Program-made: the position numbers and the translations under genes | Assembly: GCA_031278255.1 (NCBI GenBank) | Contig: JAITKU010000004.1 | Location: 1-12,443 of the forward strand | Reading direction: 5' to 3' | Length of the DNA stretch: 12,443 bases | Origin: Eubacteriales Family XIII. Incertae Sedis bacterium | GTDB taxonomy: Bacteria > Bacillota > Clostridia > Peptostreptococcales > Anaerovoracaceae | Notes under the pieces: model-generated | Databases searched by the model: none | Seen by the model: the letters and a program-made list of their open reading frames with translations, nothing else | What the model was told of the DNA's origin: nothing | In this document: positions 1 through 6,066 of the stretch, piece after piece | How positions within the stretch are numbered: position 1 is the first letter of the stretch | Layout of the letters: each line of letters starts with the position of its first letter

Positions 1-386
1 TCCGATTTCACGAATCCCTGCGGGCAGAGCGTGACGAGGAATTTAAGCGTCGCCGTGCCGAGCGGATACATTTCGTGATCCACGTTGCCGGGCGTCCACA
101 TGATGTCCCCGGTCCGGAAGCCGTAGCGCTTGCCGTCCATGAGGGAGTAGCCGTATCCGCCGAGAATGTAAAACACGTGGTCCGCGGGGCCGTGATTGGC
201 GGTAAGCGCCGCGCCGCCCCAGATGATCTCGCAGGTCGAGAAATACAGATAGGTCCAATCCTTGCCGGCCGGGTCGTAGCCCATCGCGGCCGGATTCGCA
301 AAGGGCGCCGAATGCGCGAGAACATGCGCGGCGGGCTGCATGGCTTGGATGTCGTAATAATTTTTCACATACGCTTTGAATGACAT
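1..386 (-). CDS. Cupin-domain protein, C-terminus cut by window edge
   Basis: The visible 128 residues form a small cupin beta-barrel protein; the stop codon lies beyond position 1. The ATG at 384-386 is preceded by a strong AGGAGG ribosome site about 7 nt upstream. Cupin motif 1 is recognisable around residues 65-79 (His65, His70, then FYILGGYG) and motif 2 around residues 100-110 (PGNVDHEMYPLG, His104). These histidines are the usual metal ligands of the fold. The usual glutamate of motif 1 is not obvious. Cupins range from isomerases and dioxygenases to lyases and plain binding proteins, so no reaction can be assigned. The gene is last (or later) in an operon with the beta-hydroxyacid dehydrogenase, 35 nt downstream of that stop codon, which suggests a role in the same small-molecule pathway, perhaps isomerising or binding a sugar acid or hydroxyacid intermediate (inference). 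Confidence 0.8.
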   Translation of the reverse strand, partial: MSFKAYVKNYYDIQAMQPAAHVLAHSAPFANPAAMGYDPAGKDWTYLYFSTCEIIWGGAALTANHGPADHVFYILGGYGYSLMDGKRYGFRTGDIMWTPGNVDHEMYPLGTATLKFLVTLCPQGFVKS

Positions 387-421
387 GGGAATACCTCCTC
401 GTTTTTAAGTATCACCTTGTT

Positions 422-1303
422 TTACCTTGTGAAACCGCTCTCTTCTTCCAACAGTTTTGTGAGGATCGAAAAGTCTTTCTCGCCCCAACCCTTTTCCGCC
501 GCGCGTTCAAGACGTTTCTTCGTGCGTTCCGTGCTTTCCAGCTTTACGCCGTATTGCCTGCCGGCTTCGAGCGCGAGCTTCAGGTCCTTGATCATGAGTT
601 TGACGGTAAAGGCCGGCGCGTATTCCCCGCCCGCGATGAGCTTTGCTTTATAGCCCGTCAGCGGGGATCCCACCGCGCTTCCCGCGATGATGTCCGCCGC
701 TTGCCCTACGTCCAGGCCGGCCTTTTCCGCGATGACGAGCGCTTCCGCTTCCATCTGCATCGTCGTGGCGATCATGAGGTTCAGCGAGAGTTTCATGACG
801 CGCGCCTGTTCGCCGGCGCCGAGATAGAACAGGTTGCCGCCTATGACCTCGAGCAGGGGCAGCACCTTGTCGTAGGCCGCTTTGTCGCCCGAGGTGAGGA
901 TGCCGATCGTGCCCGCGGCCGCGAGGATCGTCGAACCCGTCACCGGGGCGCGCAGATAGCTCGCTCCTTTCGCTTCTATGGCCTCGGCGAGCTTCGTGGA
1001 TTCCGCCACGGAGATCGTGCTGGTCTCGATCACGATCGCGCCCGCGCTGAGCCCCGCCGCGAATCCGTCCTCCCCGAGCGCCACCTCCAGCAGTGTCGCG
1101 CCGTCCGCCAAGGACACGAACAGAAAGTCGACGCCCTCGGCCGCGCCCCGCGGCGTGCCGGCCCACTTTGCCCCGGCCGCAACGACTGCATCCGCTTTCG
1201 CTTTCGTGCGATTCCAGACAATCCCGTCGTGCCCGGCCTTGAGCAGATTCAGGGCCATGGGCTTGCCCATATTGCCCAAACCGATCCATCCGAATTTTTC
1301 CAT
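422..1303 (-). CDS. NAD(P)-dependent beta-hydroxyacid dehydrogenase (3-hydroxyisobutyrate / tartronate semialdehyde reductase type)
   Basis: The 293-residue protein has the length and motifs of the 3-hydroxyisobutyrate dehydrogenase family, cytosolic enzymes that interconvert beta-hydroxyacids and their semialdehydes. The N-terminal Rossmann motif GLGNMGKPMALNL is at residues 8-20. The substrate-binding motif, usually DAPVSGG, reads RAPVTGS at 118-124. The catalytic lysine falls in RVMKLSLN at Lys171, the same number as in well-studied family members. The C-terminal half (about 165-290) is the all-helical domain. NAD versus NADP preference cannot be decided; Asn31-Arg32 after the second strand (VWNRT) resembles NADP-using members. 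The ATG at 1301-1303 has an AGGAGG site directly upstream. It lies between the M24 gene (71-nt gap) and the cupin gene (35-nt gap) on the same strand, so it is probably co-transcribed from the sigma-54 promoter at 2699-2718. The exact substrate is unknown. Confidence 0.9.
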   Translation of the reverse strand: MEKFGWIGLGNMGKPMALNLLKAGHDGIVWNRTKAKADAVVAAGAKWAGTPRGAAEGVDFLFVSLADGATLLEVALGEDGFAAGLSAGAIVIETSTISVAESTKLAEAIEAKGASYLRAPVTGSTILAAAGTIGILTSGDKAAYDKVLPLLEVIGGNLFYLGAGEQARVMKLSLNLMIATTMQMEAEALVIAEKAGLDVGQAADIIAGSAVGSPLTGYKAKLIAGGEYAPAFTVKLMIKDLKLALEAGRQYGVKLESTERTKKRLERAAEKGWGEKDFSILTKLLEEESGFTR

Positions 1304-1374
1304 TTTCTCCTCCTTTATAATTACAATTAACCGCCTGTATCGAACCGTTCTCGGATGATCCCTGAACGATCAAG

Positions 1375-2610
1375 CTACAGGAATTGACAGCCCGGCAGCC
1401 CGCAGGACGTGATCTCGTCCGACGGGAACTTTGTGATACGTTCGCAGCCGTCCTTTGTGACGACCACTTCTTCTTCTATCCGCGCGCTGCCCGAGCCGTC
1501 CTCGGCGGGACACCAGGTTTCGATGGCAAAGACCATCCCCTCCCGCAGCGTGAACGGCTTTTCAAGCGAGAACAGCCTCGATATGATGGGCTTCTCCCAA
1601 AGACCGAGGCCGATGCCGTGCGCGAATTGCAGCAGGAAAGCCTCTTCCTCGTTCTTGAAGCCGAGATCCGCAGCCGCCGGCCATTCGGACGCCACGTCGG
1701 CGGTCGTATTGCCCGCCTTGATACGGGCTTCCGACGCCCTTATCCATTTGAGCGCTTTCTCGTAGGCGGCCCGCTGGCAGGCATTCGGGACGCCGCAGGA
1801 GAATGTGCGATAATAGCAGGTCTTGTAGCCGTTGTAGGTGTTGCCGATATCGAAATAGATAAGCTCGCCGGGGCGCACCATCCTGTTTGAGAAGGTGTGG
1901 CTGTGCGGGTTGCCGCGCTCCCCCGATATGCTGTTCACGAATTCCACGAGTTCGGCGCCCCACGCGTAAAGCTTGTAATTCGCGATGGCGACCAGCTCAT
2001 TCTCCATGATACCCGGCCGGAGCGCTTTCGCGAGATCGTAATAGGCCGCGTCCACCATGGCCGCCGACTGCTTGAGCAACTGTATCTCGTCGTCCGTCTT
2101 GATGATGCGCGCGTCCAACATCGCCTGCTGTCCGTCCGTGATTTCCACGTTCTTTTCCTCCAGCGTCCGGATGAGGGGGATATCAACGATGTCCATGCCG
2201 ACCTTGCCCGTCACGCCGTATTCTTTCAGATAGGCCGTGATCTGTTCGCCCACCTTTTCCACCATGCCCGCGTCCTCGGGGATGGAACCCCGCATCGAGC
2301 CCACGGCCGGCATGATGTGATCCGCGTCAAGCCAATCGACGCGCTTGCGCTTGGACGGTGCGGCCGGATCGAACAGGAAAGGCTGTTCAACGCCGTCTAT
2401 GAGAATGCAGTACCGGTTCATCTTGTTTCTGTTCCACTCTCCGATGTGCGTACCCGTAATGTATCGGATATTGTCGAAGTCGTAGCAGATCAGGGCGTTC
2501 AGCCCGTTTTCCCGCAGACTCGCTTTCGCGCGCGCGAGCCTGTCCTCTCTCAGGCGCCGATAATCCACATTGCTTTCAAAATCCACGCCGTTCATTCCCG
2601 ATCTTGGCAT
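1375..2610 (-). CDS. M24 (creatinase/prolidase pita-bread fold) family protein with altered metal site
   Basis: The protein has 411 residues when started at the ATG at 2608-2610, which has GAGGAGG about 7 nt upstream. The frame continues to 2922, but that extension crosses the predicted promoter and has no ribosome site. Residues 1-160 match the creatinase N-terminal domain and about 170-395 the pita-bread domain. Of the five canonical metal ligands, Asp254 (in FDIG), His331 (in HGIGLGLWEKP), Glu364 (AIE) and Glu379 (RIEEE) are present. The second aspartate, normally in GYxSDxTR, is replaced by Cys265 (GYKTCYYRTF). The M24 fold includes Xaa-Pro peptidases and also non-peptidases such as creatinase, the DMSP lyase DddP and ectoine hydrolase. 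With a dehydrogenase and a cupin downstream, a small-molecule hydrolase or lyase seems likelier than a peptidase (inference). It is the first gene of a sigma-54-driven operon. Confidence 0.85.
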   Translation of the reverse strand: MPRSGMNGVDFESNVDYRRLREDRLARAKASLRENGLNALICYDFDNIRYITGTHIGEWNRNKMNRYCILIDGVEQPFLFDPAAPSKRKRVDWLDADHIMPAVGSMRGSIPEDAGMVEKVGEQITAYLKEYGVTGKVGMDIVDIPLIRTLEEKNVEITDGQQAMLDARIIKTDDEIQLLKQSAAMVDAAYYDLAKALRPGIMENELVAIANYKLYAWGAELVEFVNSISGERGNPHSHTFSNRMVRPGELIYFDIGNTYNGYKTCYYRTFSCGVPNACQRAAYEKALKWIRASEARIKAGNTTADVASEWPAAADLGFKNEEEAFLLQFAHGIGLGLWEKPIISRLFSLEKPFTLREGMVFAIETWCPAEDGSGSARIEEEVVVTKDGCERITKFPSDEITSCGLPGCQFL

Positions 2611-2698
2611 TTTCCGTCCTCCTCTCGCGTTATCAAGCGTATGTCGCAGGTTGTACGCGCATACGCGGCTTTGATTTTTTTGTCCGTATCCTGCCAGT

Positions 2699-2718
2699 GT
2701 TGCAATTTGCGTACCAAC
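2699..2718 (-). promoter_or_regulatory. Predicted sigma-54 (-24/-12) promoter for the M24 operon
   Basis: On the minus strand the sequence reads TGGTACG, four bases, TTGCA. It matches the RpoN consensus TGGCACG-N4-TTGCW at all but one position and keeps the strict GG-N10-GC spacing (GG at 2715-2714, GC at 2703-2702). The predicted start of transcription is near 2690, about 80 nt before the M24 ATG. A sigma-54 activator is encoded divergently next door, and candidate enhancer sites lie upstream. Confidence 0.72.
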
Positions 2719-2818
2719 ATCGCGGACGCGGCCGCAGACGCGGGCCGGGCTTTGCGCGCTGCAATCGCGGCGGCGCCGCTTTCCCCGAATCGCGCCGCGA
2801 AAGGAAAGCGAATCACAG

Positions 2819-2877
2819 TGTGCCACTTTTAGGCGGGTTGGCACAGTTATACAAATAAGCGGGCCATTTTGTGCCAA
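2819..2877. promoter_or_regulatory. Candidate enhancer (activator-binding) sites: TGTGCCA dyad plus a third half-site
   Basis: TGTGCCA (2819-2825) and TGGCACA (2839-2845) form a perfect 7-bp inverted repeat with a 13-bp spacer, so the half-sites sit about two helical turns apart. A third copy, TTTTGTGCCAA, is at 2867-2877. The dyad centre is about 140 bp upstream of the predicted sigma-54 start at 2690, a typical enhancer distance. It is also just upstream of the activator gene's own promoter, so autoregulation is possible. The same 11-mer TTTTGTGCCAA recurs at 11122-11132 upstream of the dehydrogenase operon. Binding by the 3013-5055 product is inference. The third copy also resembles a -24 element on the minus strand, but it lacks a properly spaced -12 GC. 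Confidence 0.5.
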
Positions 2878-2886
2878 AATTATATA

Positions 2887-2912
2887 GACAAAAGATTGAC
2901 AAAAGATTGACA
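2887..2912 (+). repeat. 11-bp tandem direct repeat overlapping the -35 box
   Basis: GACAAAAGATT is repeated head to tail at 2887-2897 and 2898-2908, with a partial third copy (GACA) to 2912. The 11-bp period is close to one DNA helical turn. The repeat generates two TTGACA hexamers (2896-2901 and 2907-2912), the second being the -35 box of the promoter at 2907-2935. It may be an operator or simply a local slippage duplication. Confidence 0.6.
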
Positions 2913-2935
2913 ACCGGCACAATCCCGGGTATGAT
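2907..2935 (+). promoter_or_regulatory. Sigma-70 type promoter for the activator-permease operon
   Basis: A consensus -35 TTGACA (2907-2912) is followed, after exactly 17 bp, by TATGAT (2930-2935). Transcription would start near 2942, giving an untranslated leader of about 70 nt before the ATG at 3013. This contrasts with the sigma-54 promoters of the two operons reading on the minus strand, as expected if the activator is made constitutively or under separate control. Confidence 0.75.
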
Positions 2936-3012
2936 GGTTATAGCAGGGCCGCAATCGCGTTGCACAAAAAGGAGTTACTGTTGACATTGATATAAAAAGG
3001 GGACCCCCCTCC

Positions 3013-5055
3013 ATGAATATGCCTCCCAACATCGATCCCCGGCGCGTAGAGGCGCTTTGGCTCAGCTACGTGGCGCAGGACGCGCCTTTCCCCGATGATG
3101 TCCCCGAGGGCATTCGCCCCGAGATCTTTCAATCTTGGAAACGGAGCAAGAAGCGCGGCGTTTCGCCTTTTGAGGTGAACAATGTCTTTCTCTCGAAAAG
3201 CAAATTGGAAGCCGCGCTGGAAGCGAACCGGATGCTGATCACCGTGGCGCATCCCTACCTCACAAAGCTCTTTCCCCTGCTGAAAGGCTCGAATTTTCTG
3301 ATCGCCCTTACGGACAAGGACGGCTATGTGATAGATTTGGTCGGACTCGAGGGTGAGATAAAGCGGCGCGCGCGGCGGAGCGCGCTCGTCGTCGGCTGCT
3401 GCCGAAGCGAGGAAACGACGGGCACCTGCGGTATCGGCGTCTGTATCAAACTCGGCCGGCCCATCCAGATATGGGGCACGGAGCATTATATCCGGCCGCA
3501 TCACGGCTACGTCTGTTCCGCCGCGCCCATCAAGGACGAGGGGGAGGCGCTGATCGGAACCATCGATGTGATCGGCCCTTTCGACGAGGTGACGACCCAT
3601 ACGCTGGCGATGGCCTGCGCCGCCGCGGACGGCATCGAAAAAGAGATTAAAATGCGCAAGGCCTACAAGGAGATCGAGATCGCCAACAGCAAGCTGCTTT
3701 CGACGCTCCGCGCCCTGTCCCAAGGCATTGTCATGATCGACAACAAGGGCCTGATCACCCAGTCCAACGACAGCGCCGCGGCATTGCTGAAATTGCCCGA
3801 CCGTCCGCTCACGGGCGCCTGTATCTCCGATGTACTCGATCTCTCCACGTCGACTTTCGATATCTCTTCCCTGACGCGCAACGTGTTCCACCGGGAACTG
3901 ACCGTGACAAACGCCCTCGGTACGCGCCTGAATCTGTCCGCGTCGGCCTCGATCATAAAGGACGACGAGGGCGGGCCGGTATCGACCGTCCTCGTTTTGG
4001 AGGAACGCCGTCAATTCAACAAGATGGCGACCAAGGCGAGCGGGTTTACGGCTCGCTACAACTTCGATCAGATCACGGGGCAGTCCGAGGCCATTCAAGA
4101 GATCAAGCAGCTCGGAAAGCTTGCCGCGCACAGCAACAGCAACGTACTCATTCTCGGGGAAAGCGGTACGGGCAAGGAGCTTCTCGCCCAATCCATCCAC
4201 AACGCGAGTCCGCGGGCAAAGGCGCCCTTTATCGCGATCAACTGCGGTTCCCTGCCGCGCAGCCTCGTGGAGAGCGAACTCTTCGGGTATGAGGCGGGCG
4301 CCTTTACGGGCGCGAGCAAGGACGGCTATCCCGGGAAGTTCGAGCTGGCGGACGGAGGCACCCTCTTCCTTGACGAGATCGGCGATATGCCCCTCGAAAT
4401 CCAAGTCATGCTCCTGCGTGTCATTCAGACGCGGGAGATTCTCCGTATCGGCGGCAAGATGCCCAAGAACATAGACGTTCGCATCATCGCCGCGACGAAC
4501 GTCAATCTGGCGGAACTTATCGAAAGCAAGCAGTTCCGCAAGGACCTCTATTACCGGCTCAACGTGTTGACCTTTCACATGCCCACCCTGCGGCAGCGCA
4601 AGGACGACATCGAGGTTCTTCTCGATCAGTTTGTCGAAAATTACAATCGAAGAATGGGTCTTGGCGTGCGGGGTTTCACGCCGACGGCTCTCGCTTACCT
4701 CATGGAATACGATTGGCCCGGCAACGTCCGCGAACTGGAGAACGTGGTGGAACGCGCAATGAATCTGGCGACGGGCGACTGTCTCACCGAACGCGAACTC
4801 GGCCGGGAAATCGTAAGAAACAGCAAGTTTGACGGGAATGGAGCGCTTGAAACGAACGCGGATATCCAAAGGCCCTCGCAGGCGCATATCCGCCCGCCGG
4901 CGCCGATCAACAAGGAGGTATCCGCCCTCAGGGAGATTCTGGCCTCCGTGCGGGGCAATGTGACAAAGGCTTCGTCCATCGCGCGTATCCCGAAACGAAC
5001 GCTGTACCGCAAGATCGAGCGCTACGGCATCGATCTGACGGAGTATCGCCTGTGA
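3013..5055 (+). CDS. acoR: Sigma-54-dependent transcriptional activator, AcoR type
   Basis: This 680-residue enhancer-binding protein would activate RpoN-dependent promoters. A GAF-like sensor domain spans about residues 70-205; it contains the family-typical stretch EHYIRPHHGYVCSAAPI (157-173) and clustered cysteines (Cys129, 130, 139, 144, 168). A PAS domain follows at about 225-330. The AAA+ domain (about 349-580) has Walker A GESGTGKE (382-389, Lys388), the sigma-54-contacting GAFTGA loop (429-434) and Walker B LFLDE (Asp454-Glu455). A Fis-type helix-turn-helix ends the protein (about 637-677). The absence of a response-regulator receiver domain points to direct ligand sensing; AcoR homologues respond to acetoin or related C4 compounds. 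The start is the first ATG, after an AAGGGG site. The two flanking sigma-54 operons are the obvious targets (inference). The symbol rests on domain order and the neighbouring E1-E3 genes. Confidence 0.88.
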   Translation: MNMPPNIDPRRVEALWLSYVAQDAPFPDDVPEGIRPEIFQSWKRSKKRGVSPFEVNNVFLSKSKLEAALEANRMLITVAHPYLTKLFPLLKGSNFLIALTDKDGYVIDLVGLEGEIKRRARRSALVVGCCRSEETTGTCGIGVCIKLGRPIQIWGTEHYIRPHHGYVCSAAPIKDEGEALIGTIDVIGPFDEVTTHTLAMACAAADGIEKEIKMRKAYKEIEIANSKLLSTLRALSQGIVMIDNKGLITQSNDSAAALLKLPDRPLTGACISDVLDLSTSTFDISSLTRNVFHRELTVTNALGTRLNLSASASIIKDDEGGPVSTVLVLEERRQFNKMATKASGFTARYNFDQITGQSEAIQEIKQLGKLAAHSNSNVLILGESGTGKELLAQSIHNASPRAKAPFIAINCGSLPRSLVESELFGYEAGAFTGASKDGYPGKFELADGGTLFLDEIGDMPLEIQVMLLRVIQTREILRIGGKMPKNIDVRIIAATNVNLAELIESKQFRKDLYYRLNVLTFHMPTLRQRKDDIEVLLDQFVENYNRRMGLGVRGFTPTALAYLMEYDWPGNVRELENVVERAMNLATGDCLTERELGREIVRNSKFDGNGALETNADIQRPSQAHIRPPAPINKEVSALREILASVRGNVTKASSIARIPKRTLYRKIERYGIDLTEYRL

Positions 5056-5993
5056 GCGGCCTCATCAGCGTGGGGATTATCTTCATCATCTTCGCCGTCG
5101 GCTTCGTACTCGAGTTGCGCGGAATCTGGCCTCTTCGGACGCCCGAGGCCCTGTCCTTTGTCGTCGTCAAGCTTGCCGCGCCCTGTCTTGCCGTTACGAG
5201 CATTACGGCGCGGTTTTCGCGGGAACTCCTGCGCGATTCCCTCGTACTCCTGCTCATCGCGGCCCTGCACATCCTCGCGCAGTTCTTGCTCTCAAAGGCC
5301 TTGTCCCGCGGCCTGCGGCTCGTGGCGGGCCGGAAAACGATCTTCGAGGTGACTTTCACCTTTTCCAATGTCATCTTCATCGGCTTGCCCATCAACCAAA
5401 TCGTGTTCGGGGACGAGGGCGTCTCTTTCTTGTTCGCGTACTACATTGTGATCCTCGCGGCCTTTTGGAGTTTCGGCGCGGCGCAGATCGCGTCCGCCGC
5501 GTCCGCCGACGCGGCGGACGCGAGAAGCGGCGTTTCCCCGGCGAACATCTTCAACCCCGGCTTTATCGGCGTCGTCGTCGGCGCCGTCTTGGTGCAGATC
5601 GGCGTCAAACCGCCCGTCGTATTCGATACGGCCCTCGGCTATCTGGCCGACCTGACGGTACCGCTGTCGCTGCTCGTAATCGGTGCGAATCTGACGGTCC
5701 TCGCGAGGGGCATTCCCCGCGTCAGCCCGGACGAAATCGTGATCCTGCTCGGGAAATTCATTATCAGCCCGCTCCTCATGATCGGTCTGCTGTGCGCTTT
5801 CGGCGTGAGGGACCTGCCCTTTTGGGTCTTTCTCCTCTCATCGACGATGCCCTGTCATATGCAGACCTCCATCCTCGCAAGTCACTACGGCGTCGAAGCC
5901 GCGTACGCGTCCGGGCTCGTCGGCCTTTCCACCCTGATCGGTATCGTCACCATCCCGGTCTGCGTGGCCCTGATCCGGCTGTTTTGGGTCTGA
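5052..5993 (+). CDS. AEC-family permease (auxin efflux / malate-type carrier)
   Basis: This 313-residue integral membrane protein has about ten hydrophobic segments in two bundles separated by a polar, alanine-rich loop (about 147-162). That layout, and the conserved FSNVIFIGLP segment (residues 104-113) in the first half, mark the AEC (auxin efflux carrier) family. In bacteria these carriers mainly move organic acids such as malate or malonate, or related carboxylates. The GTG start overlaps the TGA stop of the activator gene by 4 bp (GTGA), so the two are almost certainly translationally coupled, and the permease probably handles the ligand or substrate of the regulated pathways. Its substrate cannot be read from the sequence. 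The gene converges on the E3 gene, with a 73-nt gap holding a candidate bidirectional terminator. Confidence 0.88.
   Translation: MSGLISVGIIFIIFAVGFVLELRGIWPLRTPEALSFVVVKLAAPCLAVTSITARFSRELLRDSLVLLLIAALHILAQFLLSKALSRGLRLVAGRKTIFEVTFTFSNVIFIGLPINQIVFGDEGVSFLFAYYIVILAAFWSFGAAQIASAASADAADARSGVSPANIFNPGFIGVVVGAVLVQIGVKPPVVFDTALGYLADLTVPLSLLVIGANLTVLARGIPRVSPDEIVILLGKFIISPLLMIGLLCAFGVRDLPFWVFLLSSTMPCHMQTSILASHYGVEAAYASGLVGLSTLIGIVTIPVCVALIRLFWV
5490..5521. repeat. Tandem plus inverted 9-bp repeat within the permease gene
   Basis: GCGTCCGCC occurs twice in tandem (5490-5498, 5499-5507). Its exact reverse complement follows after 5 nt (5513-5521), giving a 9-bp GC stem in the mRNA. It encodes the Ala/Ser/Asp-rich cytoplasmic or periplasmic loop between the two membrane bundles, so it may be a tolerated expansion in an unconstrained loop. 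Confidence 0.55.
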
Positions 5994-6031
5994 ACGCGGT
6001 CTTGCGGCAAAAGCGCGGTCGCCGTCCGGGC

Positions 6032-6066
6032 TTTTTCGCAGAGGCGGCCGCCAAACCGCGCAAAAA
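6032..6066. terminator. Candidate bidirectional terminator between convergent genes
   Basis: Between the stop codons of the permease (5993) and E3 (6067) genes, a T run (6032-6036) followed by CGC pairs with GCG and an A run (6058-6066). Inside it lies the self-complementary decamer GGCGGCCGCC (6043-6052). T-rich and A-rich edges on a GC-rich dyad suit termination from both sides. The outer stem contains a bulge, so strength is uncertain. Confidence 0.4.

Noticed and set aside
380..1330. A 316-codon plus-strand frame over the beta-hydroxyacid dehydrogenase
   Set aside because: The minus strand encodes a full family match with a strong ribosome site; the plus-strand product is a low-complexity Arg/Phe/His-rich shadow.
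1897..2832. A 311-codon plus-strand frame antisense to the M24 gene
   Set aside because: Opposite-strand shadow of the M24 gene and its promoter region, without motifs or a ribosome site.
2838..2855. TTGGCACA on the plus strand as a sigma-54 promoter for the activator gene
   Set aside because: After GG-N10 the sequence is CA, not GC, so there is no -12 element; the sigma-70 promoter at 2907-2935 explains the gene better.
2861..2877. TTGGCACAAAATGGCC on the minus strand as the M24 operon's sigma-54 promoter
   Set aside because: GG-to-GC spacing is 9 rather than 10 bp and the site is about 250 nt from the start codon; the site at 2699-2718 has correct spacing and position.
2611..2922. N-terminal extension of the M24 protein
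   Set aside because: The extra residues are Cys/Arg-rich and unlike the family, and would lie upstream of the predicted promoter start at about 2690. The ATG at 2610 has a strong ribosome site.
2938..4887. A 649-codon open frame antisense to the activator gene
   Set aside because: It is an artefact of GC-rich codon usage. The plus-strand frame has all AAA+ motifs, a consensus promoter and a clean overlap with the next gene, while the antisense translation is Arg/His/Gly-rich with no recognisable domain.
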